DNA of 64,000 nucleotides from Aquibacillus koreensis (GCF_025154055.1 NZ_JAOALK010000002.1:17237-81236); one strand, 5' to 3'; shown: positions 1-9,011, numbered from the stretch's first letter. The notes: generated by a model not told the origin, from the sequence alone. Numbers and translations are program-made.

Positions 1-2
1 TG

Positions 3-1295
3 TTGGATCAATTGACAGAATCCGCTTATTCAGATAAGGATGTATTTGCTGGTCGTGTCTATAAAGTTCGTTATGAGGATAATGGTAATCGAGTTACATT
101 TATAAAGGCTTTGAGAGGAAAGTTAAGCATTCGTGAACAGGTGAATTATGGAAATGAGGCTCAGCGAAAACTAGAAAAGGTAACGCAAATGAGAGTATAT
201 AATGGGCACGCTTATGAAAATGTTGGTTATGTAGAAGCTGGGCAACTGTTTGCTGTGACTGGTTTGTCTTTGGCTCAAGTTGGAGATGGGCTCGGTGCTA
301 TTTCAGACAAAACAACATATGATATGATTCCAACGTTAAAATCAAAAGTGATTTTTGATAATGGTATCCATGTAAAAGAAGTGTTGCAGATATTTAACAT
401 ACTAGATGCGGAGGATCCTTCTCTTCATGTTGAATGGGATGATTATTTTCAGGACATCCATATTCGTGTAATGGGAGTGATCCAATTAGAAGTATTAGCG
501 AAGATCGTCATGGAAAGGTTCAAGATCGATGTTTCGTTTGGTGAGCCAAAAATATTATATAAAGAAACGATTGAAGCGCCGGTTAATGGTTATGGTCACT
601 ATGAGCCGTTAAAGCATTATGCTGAAGTGCATTTATTGATAGAACCTGCAGAAAGGAATAGTGGTCTGCTATTTGAAAACAAGTGTCACCCTAATGATTT
701 ATCTATTGGACAGCAAAACTTGGTACATCAACATTTATTAGAGCGTCAACATCATGGACTTTTAACAGGGTCACCGATTACGGATATAAAAGTTACTTTA
801 TTAACCGGGCGAGCGCACAATAAACATACATCTGGTGGCGACTTTAGAGAGGCGACATATAGGGCGTTAAGACAGGGGCTTGAAAAAGTGAGAAACATTG
901 TTTTAGAACCGTTCTATGCTTTTAAAATAAAAGTAGAGACAGATCATATCGGTAGAGTTATGTCGGATATTCAACAGGCTCATGGAACGTTTGAATCACC
1001 AGAAGTGATTGGGAATTATTCCGTTATAACTGGCCGAGCACCAGTAGCTACTTGGATGCACTATAGTACGGAATTAGCATCTTTTACGCATGGTAAGGGT
1101 ACCATTCAATTGAGATTTATTGGTTATGAATATTGTCATAACCAAGAGGAGACCATTCAACTAAAAAGTTATGATAAAGATGCTGATCCGAAATATACAT
1201 CAACATCGATTTTCTGTTCGAAAGGTAAGGGGTACAAAGTACCTTGGTATAAGGCTGAGGAACATATGCATTGCACTATAAACCTAACAAAGTGA
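3..1295 (+). CDS. Tet(M)-type ribosomal protection GTPase, 3' part
   Basis: This is the C-terminal 430 residues of an EF-G paralogue of the ribosomal protection family, which remove tetracycline from the ribosome. The frame is open to the window edge, so the GTPase domain (about 210 residues in Tet(M), usual length about 640) lies outside. Visible are a domain II beta-barrel (residues about 1-90), a domain III with 'VMGVIQLEVLAKIVMERF', a domain IV with 'GYGHYEPLKHYAEVHLLIEP' and 'GRAHNKHTSGGDFREATYRA', and a domain V. The last two motifs are typical of Tet proteins rather than EF-G. Base composition matches the neighbours and no mobile gene is adjacent, so it may be an intrinsic chromosomal homologue. 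Whether it confers resistance cannot be read from the sequence. Confidence 0.85.
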   Translation: MDQLTESAYSDKDVFAGRVYKVRYEDNGNRVTFIKALRGKLSIREQVNYGNEAQRKLEKVTQMRVYNGHAYENVGYVEAGQLFAVTGLSLAQVGDGLGAISDKTTYDMIPTLKSKVIFDNGIHVKEVLQIFNILDAEDPSLHVEWDDYFQDIHIRVMGVIQLEVLAKIVMERFKIDVSFGEPKILYKETIEAPVNGYGHYEPLKHYAEVHLLIEPAERNSGLLFENKCHPNDLSIGQQNLVHQHLLERQHHGLLTGSPITDIKVTLLTGRAHNKHTSGGDFREATYRALRQGLEKVRNIVLEPFYAFKIKVETDHIGRVMSDIQQAHGTFESPEVIGNYSVITGRAPVATWMHYSTELASFTHGKGTIQLRFIGYEYCHNQEETIQLKSYDKDADPKYTSTSIFCSKGKGYKVPWYKAEEHMHCTINLTK

Positions 1296-1311
1296 TAATG
1301 TGCACAAAAAA

Positions 1312-1348
1312 ACGCAGGGGGGAAGTTCTAACCTAACCCCTCATGCGT
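1312..1348. terminator. Bidirectional intrinsic terminator
   Basis: An inverted repeat (ACGCAGGGG with CCCCT-CATGCGT) is flanked by an A-run on the left and a T-rich stretch on the right. It lies between two convergent genes and can serve both. Confidence 0.65.
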
Positions 1349-1357
1349 CTATTTCTT

Positions 1358-1924
1358 TTATTTAAAGTATTCTTGATAATTCTCAGCCATTTCCTTGAAT
1401 GTACCGTGATTGTTATCTATATATTTGGATACCGTTTCTGTTGATAATTGGTTTCCTTTTTTGGGATAATTGGTGTGTGCTGAGAGTACCCTTTCGATGT
1501 CTTCTCTAGTAACAGATAAGGAAGCATCACCAACATGGAAATGAAATTCCTTCGCATTTGGCACTAGAATGGTTAAATAGATTGCATTAAAGTAAAAGTT
1601 CTTCTCCACATTGTTTCCATCTAACCAGTAAGCCGTTACATCATCTTCCATAATAGACCCTTCATAGAGGTCATACGTAACATTGATCATTTCATTCGTA
1701 AGGTTTAATGTTTCAAGAGTCTCCCCGCCAACTAATTCTTCTACAATAACTTGGACGTCTGAATTACTGTCAACCTGTGTCCCAATATAATCCTTAAGTA
1801 CATCCAATTTAACATCGTCCATTGTTTGAACGGTAAAGCTAGATTCGCTTTCTGTACAAGCAGTGGTAAATAAGATGCTTGCTGCAAATAAAATAAAAAA
1901 AACAGGTTTCTTTAAAGTCATCAT
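1358..1924 (-). CDS. Secreted lipoprotein of unknown function
   Basis: The 188-residue protein starts with a basic n-region and hydrophobic core followed by a lipobox, 'LFTTAC', so Cys-23 should be lipidated and the protein anchored on the outside of the membrane. The mature part is acidic, without recognised catalytic motifs. The stretch 'LKDYIGTQVDSNSDVQVIVE' vaguely recalls the DUF4825 domain of Bacillus lipoproteins, but this is a weak resemblance. A GGAGG ribosome binding site lies 5 bases before the first ATG and 8 before the second, so residue 1 or 2 may be the true start. It is a single gene converging on the Tet(M)-like gene. Confidence 0.75.
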   Translation of the reverse strand: MMTLKKPVFFILFAASILFTTACTESESSFTVQTMDDVKLDVLKDYIGTQVDSNSDVQVIVEELVGGETLETLNLTNEMINVTYDLYEGSIMEDDVTAYWLDGNNVEKNFYFNAIYLTILVPNAKEFHFHVGDASLSVTREDIERVLSAHTNYPKKGNQLSTETVSKYIDNNHGTFKEMAENYQEYFK

Positions 1925-2319
1925 AGAACCTCCAAGTCTGATATGAAGTTTAAGATCCTAGTAAAAATGTTATATATAACTATTTCCACAAAAGTACCAA
2001 TAAGTCCTTTTAACTATTTGGATTTTTGACAAGATACTAGAAAAAGTTACAAAAACAACGAGGATCTAATAGTAAATAAAAAAGCAGATGAAGCATTATG
2101 TGATTTCTAAAGGTCTGGTTTTGAAAATATCGAGGTTCGATCAAGTGGAGTGGCTTCACAGGAATGCTCCTTAATTATGTCTCTGATAAAAAATATGTAC
2201 AAGTTGAGTTTTTACCAATGTAGGATTAGCAGCGGTATTTGGTTTGTACAATCGTACTATTTTAGAAAGATATGGGTACACTAAAGTCTATTGTCTTAAT
2301 AATAAAGGGTGAGATCAAA
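1925..2319. other. Intergenic region with possible decayed gene fragment
   Basis: No intact gene is seen. On the plus strand at about 2079-2160 the [11 protein letters not shown] reads 'KADEALCDF', a stop, then 'RSGFENIEVRSSGVASQE'. The second piece resembles the 'VRSAGV' region of low-molecular-weight protein tyrosine phosphatases (YwlE/arsenate reductase type). The catalytic CX5R loop is not recognisable. The match is short, so it is recorded only as a possible remnant. The last 100 bases should contain the promoter of the following carboxypeptidase gene. Confidence 0.3.
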
Positions 2320-3792
2320 ATGAGAAAAGCTATATTTATTTCTGTGACTATATTAACTATTGTGCTTTTATTTGGGTTTGGTTTAAGCACTAATATGAAC
2401 CAGACTGCAAATAGCGAAGAAAATCCGTGGGTAACAGAAATAGATCAGCTTATTAAACAGGATGCCCGAATACAAGGTGCATTGGTAGGTATAAGTGTTC
2501 GTTCTGCTAAGACAGGAGAACTACTATATGATCACATGGGTAATACGAGATTAAGAACTGCTTCTAATATGAAACTGCTAACAGCCGCTGCTGCTTTAAA
2601 TGTACTTGGAGAGGACTATGTTTTTCGAACAGAAGTATTCACAGATGGTCGTATTAAAGGCAATCAATTAATAGGGAATTTGTTTCTAAAAGGAAAAGGC
2701 GATCCAACATTACAATCTTCTGATTTTGAACAAATTGCAGAAGATTTAGAAAGTATGGGAGTAACGAAAATAAAGGGTAACATCATTGGAGATGATACAT
2801 GGTTTGATGATATTCGTTACTCACCGGATCTTGTTTGGAGTGATGAGCATACATATTATGGGGCTCAAGTGTCAGCTTTAACAGCATCACCAAATCAAGA
2901 GTATGATGCAGGAACAGTAATTGTTAATGTGCAACCTGGAGATCATGAAGGTGAAAAAGCAAAAATAAAAGTGAAGCCAGAGACAAATTATATCAATATC
3001 GTTAACCAAGCCAAGACAGTTGCAGAAAATAAGGAGAGTAAGCTTTTCATTGAACGTAACCATGGATCTAATCAAGTGATAGTGAAAGGGACAATTCCAA
3101 TTCAATCTCTTCAGCGTGAAGAATGGATTTCTGTTTGGGAACCAACAGGCTATGCCTTAGATTTATTTACGAGAGCACTTCAAAAGCAGGGCATTAGTTG
3201 GAATGGTAGCATCTTATACCAGAAAGCACCAGAAAAGATCAAGAGGTTAGTTGTGCATGAATCGATGCCATTATCAGACTTATTAGTTCCATTTATGAAA
3301 TTAAGCAATAATGGACATGCAGAAGTACTTGTAAAAGAAATGGGAAAAGCAAACAAAGGCGAAGGTAGTTGGGAAAAGGGATTAGAAGTAATGCGTGAAC
3401 AGTTAACAAATTATGGATTAGATACAGATTCAATGGTCCTTCGTGATGGATCAGGTATTTCTCATGTTAACTTAGTACCGGCAAACCAAATTTCAGACTT
3501 ATTATATAAAGTTAGACAGGAGAAGTGGTTTAGAACGTATGTAAATGCACTTCCAATTGCTGGTAAAGAAGAGAGAATGACAGGTGGGACATTACGATAC
3601 CGCTTAAAAGATATAAAAGCTGAGGTCATAGCGAAAACTGGAACAATTTCAACGGTAAGTTCTTTATCTGGCTACATGAAATCAGGCAATGGAAAAGAAT
3701 TAATCTTCTCGATACTAATTAATAATGTCACAAATGAAGAGGTTGGCCGATCGATCGAAGATAAAATTATACATATCCTTAACGACCAGTGA
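2320..3792 (+). CDS. dacC: D-alanyl-D-alanine carboxypeptidase, peptidase family S13
   Basis: This is a low-molecular-mass class C penicillin-binding protein that trims the terminal D-Ala of peptidoglycan stem peptides or cuts cross-links outside the membrane. From ATG 2320 the protein has 490 residues, about the length of Bacillus subtilis DacC (PBP4a). The S13 motifs are in order: SxxK 'SNMK' (Ser-82, Lys-85), SxN 'SNN', and 'KTGT' near the C-terminus. An N-terminal signal or anchor segment is followed by the usual large insert between the first two motifs. An upstream in-frame ATG at 2272 would add 16 residues before the signal peptide and lacks a Shine-Dalgarno; 'AAAGGGTGAG' precedes 2320. 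The gene is monocistronic. Confidence 0.9.
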   Translation: MRKAIFISVTILTIVLLFGFGLSTNMNQTANSEENPWVTEIDQLIKQDARIQGALVGISVRSAKTGELLYDHMGNTRLRTASNMKLLTAAAALNVLGEDYVFRTEVFTDGRIKGNQLIGNLFLKGKGDPTLQSSDFEQIAEDLESMGVTKIKGNIIGDDTWFDDIRYSPDLVWSDEHTYYGAQVSALTASPNQEYDAGTVIVNVQPGDHEGEKAKIKVKPETNYINIVNQAKTVAENKESKLFIERNHGSNQVIVKGTIPIQSLQREEWISVWEPTGYALDLFTRALQKQGISWNGSILYQKAPEKIKRLVVHESMPLSDLLVPFMKLSNNGHAEVLVKEMGKANKGEGSWEKGLEVMREQLTNYGLDTDSMVLRDGSGISHVNLVPANQISDLLYKVRQEKWFRTYVNALPIAGKEERMTGGTLRYRLKDIKAEVIAKTGTISTVSSLSGYMKSGNGKELIFSILINNVTNEEVGRSIEDKIIHILNDQ

Positions 3793-3869
3793 TTAGAGAA
3801 GGTTTTTTGTAGTGGAGTGAATTTATTATTAATTATTCTCTGTCCTAGCACAGTTAATGTGTGAGCATG

Positions 3870-4045
3870 CGGCTATGAGAGACCTTATTTTATTGTAAAG
3901 GCCAATTTTTTAATCTGAGTGGCTATACAGTTCGCTATTTTAAAAATTGACGACAAAATCAATGAAAACAGGGCAAATAAGGGCTCTGGAAGCCGCTAAA
4001 ATCGAAAAGTCTAGGTTTTAATCCAAATAAGAGCACTCACAGCCG
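3870..4045 (+). repeat. MITE-like element, copy 1
   Basis: A 176-bp non-coding block has imperfect terminal inverted repeats: CGGCTATGAGAGACCTTATT on the left and, read inverted, CGGCTGTGAGTGCTCTTATT on the right. An inner copy of the same unit (AAATAAGGGCTCTGGAAGCC) lies at 3975-4002. A block with the same internal order, including CTGAGTGGCTA, lies inverted at 34617-34794. It carries no reading frame, so it could only move with a transposase supplied elsewhere. No target-site duplication was recognised. The remaining parts of the 3793-4271 gap show nothing else. Confidence 0.65.
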
Positions 4046-4271
4046 ATTAAATATCAAATATCTCTTAAGTCCTTATTTACCTAGTTAGTCATCGTACTAA
4101 CTACTGATTTTCTCGAAAAGAAAAATGAATCTTAGATTTTAGAGTACCTAGTAAGGTCGGATTTCCATCAGAAAAGCAAAGCAATGACATTTAGTAAGTT
4201 AAAACCATACATATTTTTATGTACTTTTATCATACTAAATAATGTGAAACAACAAGAAAAGGGGTGTATGT

Positions 4272-4424
4272 ATGGGTCGAGACGAGCATCGTCATCGTAA
4301 GAATAAAGCTAAGCTTCCGCAAACACCTAAGAATCAGAAAGATGCGACTGGTGTAGATATGGAAATGTCAAACAATCCTCAAGTTCAATTTGGAATAGAA
4401 GAAGAGAAAGAAAATCGTGATTAA
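4272..4424 (+). CDS. YfhD-like small protein
   Basis: A 50-residue, strongly charged protein begins 'MGRDEHRHRKNKAKLPQTPK' and ends acidic. The basic start, the 'KLPQTPKNQK' segment and the later 'VDMEMS' match the pattern of the YfhD family of Bacillaceae small proteins. Their function is not established; they are abundant in spore formers and I infer a sporulation-linked role. AAAAGGGG lies just upstream of the ATG. The frame ends 6 bases before a strong terminator. Confidence 0.65.
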   Translation: MGRDEHRHRKNKAKLPQTPKNQKDATGVDMEMSNNPQVQFGIEEEKENRD

Positions 4425-4430
4425 ATAAAA

Positions 4431-4461
4431 GAAAGAACCTCGTGATCATGAGGTTCTTTCA
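4431..4461. terminator. Bidirectional intrinsic terminator
   Basis: A near-perfect hairpin (GAAAGAACCTCGTGATCATG and its complement) ends in TTTC and is preceded by an A-rich run on the other strand. It lies between the YfhD-like gene and the convergent 52-residue gene, and overlaps the stop of the latter. Confidence 0.8.
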
Positions 4462-4617
4462 TTCTAGTTCCAAATCAATCTCATAGGCATCTGGTATATG
4501 TAAAGCTTCATAGGAATAGATATTATTTTCCTCAATAAATGCTAACATTTCTTCAATTGAATAAAACCATTCATAATTACTTGCGTTATAAGTTAATAAA
4601 TATTCAGGCTCTTCCAC
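4459..4617 (-). CDS. Small acidic protein of unknown function
   Basis: A 52-residue frame starts with GTG and has a GGAGAGG ribosome binding site 9 bases upstream. The product (begins 'VEEPEYLLTYNASNYEWFYS') is acidic and aromatic-rich, with no cysteine and no membrane segment. I do not recognise a family. Support comes from the Shine-Dalgarno, the codon use and the position directly before a shared terminator. It was found by reading the sequence and is shorter than most gene-calling cut-offs. Confidence 0.55.
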   Translation of the reverse strand: MEEPEYLLTYNASNYEWFYSIEEMLAFIEENNIYSYEALHIPDAYEIDLELE

Positions 4618-4723
4618 TTTTCTACACCTCTCCAATCCTGTTCTAAATTTAGTATGGACACATTTCTACTCTATGAAACATACATAAATTTAGAATGGGA
4701 CAAGGGACCTATCGCTTTAAAAA

Positions 4724-4757
4724 AATAACAGCCCCCCTAAAAAGGGGCTATTATTTA
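4724..4757 (-). terminator. Intrinsic terminator of the MFS gene
   Basis: AATAGCCCC and GGGGGCTGTTATT form a stem with a short T-rich loop. On the minus strand it follows the MFS stop and runs into T residues. Confidence 0.75.
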
Positions 4758-4762
4758 AGAGC

Positions 4763-6025
4763 CTATGCAACAGACTTTGTTGCTTTTAGTGCTTCTTTTT
4801 CAATAGATTTTATGTTTAATCGCATGATGATGCTTGTCGCAAATGCAACTACTAGTAATATAGCAAAAATATAAAATGTTGCGTTATAACTTTGTGTTGC
4901 ATCGTTAATTGTAGCTACGATCATTGGACCGAATACACCTGCACAAGACCAAGCCGTAAGTAAATAACCGTGAATTGCACCAAGTTGTTTTGTTCCGAAT
5001 AAATCGCCAATAAATGCTGGTAATGATGAGAATCCACCACCGTATATGGATAAAATAATGAAAATGTAAATTTGGAATAAAATTGGATTTGACGTCATTG
5101 GTAATAACAGGAACAGTACCATTTGAACCGCAAAGAAAATAGAGAAGACATTACTTCGTCCTAAGTAATCAGAAATCGATGCCCAACCAATTCTTCCTAA
5201 GCCGTTAAACAGACCCATAATCCCTACCATAGAAGCAGCAGCTACAACAGACATTCCTACTTTTTCTTGAGCCATTGGTGATGCAACAGAGATTAACATG
5301 ATTCCGGATGAAATGTTGATAAACATCATGATCCATAGTAACCAAAACCTTTTTGTCTTTACTGCTTCATTTGCTGTTAATTGAGATAGATCAGCCTTTG
5401 CCTTACGTTTTTTCTTTTTGGTATCAGATACTTCAGTCATTCCCTTAGGCATCCAACCTTCTGGTGGCCTAACAATATAAGAAGCACCAGCTAGCATTAG
5501 AACTAAATATGATCCACCAAGGATTAGAAAGGTTTTAGATAAACCAACTGATTGAATTAGAGATGCTGCTACTGGGCTAGCAATAAGAGAACCTGCACCA
5601 AACCCCATTACAGCCATTCCAGTTGCAAGACCTCTTCGATCCGGAAACCATTTTACTAAAGTAGATACTGGGGAAATATAACCAAGGCCTAGTCCAATAC
5701 CACCAATCACACCGTAAGTTAGGTAATACAGAATTAATGATTCCATTTGAATTGCTAATCCTGCACCTAGAAGTCCGGCAGAAAACAATATTGCTGCAAG
5801 TGTTGCTGACTTTCTCGGTCCCCATTTTTCAACGTATTTTCCAAGTGTTGCTGCAGATAATCCTAAAAACATAATTGCAATGGTGAAAGATAATGTTACT
5901 TCTTTACTGTTCCAACCAAGAGAATCGGACATTGGGTTTTTAAATACACTATACGCATATGTCGATCCTATAGATAAGTGGATAGCGATTGCCGATAGAG
6001 CTATAAGCCATCGATTTTTTTTCAT
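4763..6025 (-). CDS. OFA-family MFS transporter (oxalate/formate antiporter-like)
   Basis: This is a 12-helix major facilitator protein of about 420 residues. The N-terminus 'MKKNRWLIALSAIAIHLSIG' followed by 'STYAYSVF', and the 'GGIGLGLGYISPVSTLVKWF' helix with 'PDRRGLATGMAVMGFGAGSL', are hallmarks of the oxalate:formate antiporter family, whose members move small monocarboxylates. A central cytoplasmic loop is basic ('KKKKRKAKAD'). ATG 6025 is chosen because AGAGGTG stands 6 bases before it; a GTG three codons upstream overlaps that site. The gene stands alone and gives no hint of its substrate. Confidence 0.85.
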   Translation of the reverse strand: MKKNRWLIALSAIAIHLSIGSTYAYSVFKNPMSDSLGWNSKEVTLSFTIAIMFLGLSAATLGKYVEKWGPRKSATLAAILFSAGLLGAGLAIQMESLILYYLTYGVIGGIGLGLGYISPVSTLVKWFPDRRGLATGMAVMGFGAGSLIASPVAASLIQSVGLSKTFLILGGSYLVLMLAGASYIVRPPEGWMPKGMTEVSDTKKKKRKAKADLSQLTANEAVKTKRFWLLWIMMFINISSGIMLISVASPMAQEKVGMSVVAAASMVGIMGLFNGLGRIGWASISDYLGRSNVFSIFFAVQMVLFLLLPMTSNPILFQIYIFIILSIYGGGFSSLPAFIGDLFGTKQLGAIHGYLLTAWSCAGVFGPMIVATINDATQSYNATFYIFAILLVVAFATSIIMRLNIKSIEKEALKATKSVA

Positions 6026-6200
6026 GATATACACCTCTAGATTGTTATTTTCTACACTTTAACTATAACAAAATGTGGGAACTTTAAGGGTGAACTTTCT
6101 GTGAATATTTTCACATATTGATATTAAAATTGAAAATTGTTCATAGAGTTGTTACAGAATTCAATAGATGATTCGTGTATAGTGCTTAATTAAATTTTTT

Positions 6201-6234
6201 GAGAACGTAAACATGGAACCGTCCCCATGTTCTC
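6201..6234. repeat. REP-like hairpin element
   Basis: GAGAAC and CATGG on the left pair with CCATG and GTTCTC on the right around 'AACCGTCC', and A residues follow. The core GAACCGTCCCCATGTTC is of the kind scattered between genes in Bacillus and Clostridium genomes. No partner transposase is in the window. The rest of the gap 6026-6328 should hold the divergent promoters and shows nothing else. Confidence 0.5.
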
Positions 6235-6328
6235 AAAAAAAGGTTGATTTGAAAAAGGATTCGTGTATTCTATTAAATATACTAAAATATATTATTGGAA
6301 TTATTTTGTTGGTTGAAGAGGTGTTGTC

Positions 6329-6541
6329 ATGGATTTTATTTTAGCAACGATGGAGAAACCTGTTGATAACTTATTGGGAATGTTATTATGGGCAGTTGTT
6401 TATATGTTAGGTACTGGCATTGTTTTTACAATTGCATTATGGTTAATCCCAAATCGCATTCCATATGGAGTAAAAAGTGCGATTGTTGGTATAGCTGTAT
6501 TTATTAGTCTGTTTGTATGGTGGGGAACCATTATAAACTGA
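6329..6541 (+). CDS. Small two-helix membrane protein
   Basis: A 70-residue protein has two hydrophobic segments (about residues 14-42 and 48-68) joined by a short loop 'IPNRIPYGVK', ending 'WWGTIIN'. GAAGAGGTG precedes the ATG and a strong terminator follows 8 bases after the stop, so it is a real monocistronic gene. I do not recognise a family or function; it should sit in the cytoplasmic membrane. Confidence 0.6.
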   Translation: MDFILATMEKPVDNLLGMLLWAVVYMLGTGIVFTIALWLIPNRIPYGVKSAIVGIAVFISLFVWWGTIIN

Positions 6542-6548
6542 ACACCTA

Positions 6549-6584
6549 GGAAAAAGGAAGAACAAACTTGTTCTTCCTTTTTCT
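6549..6584 (+). terminator. Intrinsic terminator
   Basis: GGAAAAAGGAAGAACAA pairs with TTGTTCTTCCTTTTTC around a two-base loop, directly after the small membrane protein gene. Confidence 0.85.
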
Positions 6585-6851
6585 ATTCTTCACACCACTC
6601 ATCTCTCCATTCTACATTATTGTTTGTCGAACTAATATTTAATTAAGATTAATATTAAGTTTTTCTATTTTGAGTTTGTATTCGTACCGCAAGTACTTAT
6701 TTTGTGGTCACATTTGTGTAATTTTATTGATTAATCCACCTACATTTTTCAAATTTGAATAGGAGATGTTCCTCATAAAAGGTGTTATAATAAGGGGCAT
6801 TGCTAGTGAACGTTTGGGAGTCATACATAATTTAGAAAAGGAATGAAAAAC

Positions 6852-9011
6852 ATGGGTACGACCGTTATTTTGGCAGAAAAGCCATCTGTTGCTAAAAATA
6901 TAGCTGATGCCTTGAAAATAAAAAATAAGAAGGATGGTTATTTTGAAGGAGATCAATATATTATTACTTGGGCTTTTGGTCATCTACTACAATTGTTTGA
7001 TGCAAAAGATTACGACAGCAAAATGTTGCGATGGAAAATGGAAAATTTCCCATTCATCCCTAATCAATTTAAATATAAGGTAAAGACAAATCCACGAAAT
7101 AATCAACGCGCCGATGCAGGTGTATCTAAACAGTTGAAAACGATTGGAAAATTGATGAAAAGAAATGATGTCGATACAATAATTTCGGCTTGTGATTTCG
7201 ACCGAGAGGGCCAACTGATTGGCGATAGTATTATATCCAATATTAATCCCGGTAAAAAAGTTTATCGACTTCTTTTAAATGAGTGGACCCAACAGGAAGT
7301 GATCGAAGGTTTAAAGAAGGTTCGACTAAATGAGGAGATGCGTCCGCTTGGTGATGCTGGACTAAGTAGACAGTGGGCAGATTGGGTAATTGGAATAAAT
7401 TTGACGTCGGTTGCGACTTTAAAATATCAAAAAGGGAAAGGGAAAGCACTAAATATTGGACGAGTATTACTACCTACATTAAAAATTATTTATGATCGTG
7501 ATAAAGAAATAAAACAGTTTGTCCCGGAAGATTATTTCAAGCTACAGGCTACTCTAGAAACGAAAGATAATCAGGAGTTTCAAGCGGTATATGTGGAAGG
7601 AAAGCAAGAAAAGTTTAAAGCGCAACAACCACTTGGAGAGATACAAAAGCAATTGAAGGACAAATCGGCCCTAGTTATTGATAAACATGTAGAACGAAAG
7701 AAGGAATTTCCACCGTTATTATTTAATTTATCTAATCTACAAGGTCATATCACAAATAAGTATAAGGGATGGACATCAGATAAAGTTTTAAAGGTAGCGC
7801 AATCGCTTTACGAGAAAAAGCTAATTACTTACCCGCGTACATCAAGTATTGCTTTAGAAGAAAGCTTGGTTGGAAAAACTGCAAAAGTATTGCAAATGAT
7901 TACGGAGGATTTGCCGTATAAAGATGAAGTGACATTTGTAAAATCCAAGCGTGTCTTTAACAATAGTAAAGTTGAAAGTCATAGTGCGATCATTCCAACT
8001 TATGTAAAACCAAAAAAACTAACGTCTGACCAGCAGATTGTTTACGATGCAATCAAAAACAGGTTAATCATGCAATTTATGAAGCCAGCAGAGTATGAAG
8101 AAACAAAACTTTTATTAAAAGTAAAAGGAATAAGTCTTAAAGGAATCTTTGTTGCCAAAGGGAAAGTGCAACTGATTGAGGGATGGAAAAAAGTTGAACG
8201 TATGGTAACCAAAGATACATTGTTACCACCTATTGATGTGAATGAGGAATTACTGATTATAAATACCGAATTAACTGCTCATACCACGAAACCTCCGAAG
8301 TACCATACAGAAAAAACATTGTTGCGCGTGATGGAAACGTGTGGGAAGAGCTACCGTGAAGAGGACAGTGAAGCACTATTAGGAGCGATTTTATCCGGAT
8401 TCAGTATTGGTACACCAGCTACAAGAGCTGAGACAATTAAGAAGTTAAAAGATATTGGCTATATTACTAGTGAAAGTAAGAACTTACTAGTTACGGATCT
8501 GGGAAGAAAACTAGTAGAGACTTTTCCGATTAGCGAATTGTTTGACTTGGAATTCACTGGAAGACTAGAGAAGACGTTATCGGATATTGAGCGAAAAATA
8601 GTGACAAAAGATCAATTTCTTAGCTTTGTTTTTGATTTTACGAATAAAGCGGTTGCGACAGTAAAATCGGATCAAGATGTGCTCATACAGGAAATTACTT
8701 CTCAAAAGAAATCAACAGAAGTGCTAGGGAAATGTCCGATATGTGGAAATGCGATTATAGAGGGTACGAAAGGTTTTGGTTGTAGTAACTGGAAAAATGG
8801 TTGCAAGTTTGTTGTGTGGAAGAATGATAAATACTTAGCCGCAATGAAAAAGAGAGTAACAAAAACGATGGTGAAAAGTTTACTAAAAGATAAAGTTGTA
8901 TATGTAAAAGGTCTGACAAGTAAGAAAGGGAATAAGTTTAATGCATATTTAAGCTATGAAAAAAATAAAGATAATGCATATTTTAGTTGGAGGATGGAAT
9001 TTAAAAAGTAA
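6852..9011 (+). CDS. topB: DNA topoisomerase III (type IA)
   Basis: This 719-residue type IA topoisomerase relaxes or decatenates DNA through a 5'-phosphotyrosine intermediate. The TOPRIM domain starts at once ('VILAEKPSVAKNIADALK') with an acidic 'SACDFDREGQ' motif. The active-site tyrosine lies in 'KLITYPRTSS' (about residue 327). Near residue 628 a four-cysteine motif 'CPICGNAIIEG...GCSNWKNGCKF' forms a C-terminal zinc finger. Length is close to Bacillus subtilis TopB (727). ATG 6852 is preferred over ATG 6843 because AAAAGGA ends 9 bases before it and abuts the other. It stands alone in its transcription unit. Confidence 0.93.
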   Translation: MGTTVILAEKPSVAKNIADALKIKNKKDGYFEGDQYIITWAFGHLLQLFDAKDYDSKMLRWKMENFPFIPNQFKYKVKTNPRNNQRADAGVSKQLKTIGKLMKRNDVDTIISACDFDREGQLIGDSIISNINPGKKVYRLLLNEWTQQEVIEGLKKVRLNEEMRPLGDAGLSRQWADWVIGINLTSVATLKYQKGKGKALNIGRVLLPTLKIIYDRDKEIKQFVPEDYFKLQATLETKDNQEFQAVYVEGKQEKFKAQQPLGEIQKQLKDKSALVIDKHVERKKEFPPLLFNLSNLQGHITNKYKGWTSDKVLKVAQSLYEKKLITYPRTSSIALEESLVGKTAKVLQMITEDLPYKDEVTFVKSKRVFNNSKVESHSAIIPTYVKPKKLTSDQQIVYDAIKNRLIMQFMKPAEYEETKLLLKVKGISLKGIFVAKGKVQLIEGWKKVERMVTKDTLLPPIDVNEELLIINTELTAHTTKPPKYHTEKTLLRVMETCGKSYREEDSEALLGAILSGFSIGTPATRAETIKKLKDIGYITSESKNLLVTDLGRKLVETFPISELFDLEFTGRLEKTLSDIERKIVTKDQFLSFVFDFTNKAVATVKSDQDVLIQEITSQKKSTEVLGKCPICGNAIIEGTKGFGCSNWKNGCKFVVWKNDKYLAAMKKRVTKTMVKSLLKDKVVYVKGLTSKKGNKFNAYLSYEKNKDNAYFSWRMEFKK

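Noticed and set aside
2079..2230. Possible low-molecular-weight phosphatase pseudogene
   Set aside because: Only about 20 residues look similar and the catalytic loop is absent, so it is kept as a low-confidence note within the intergenic entry, not as a pseudogene call.
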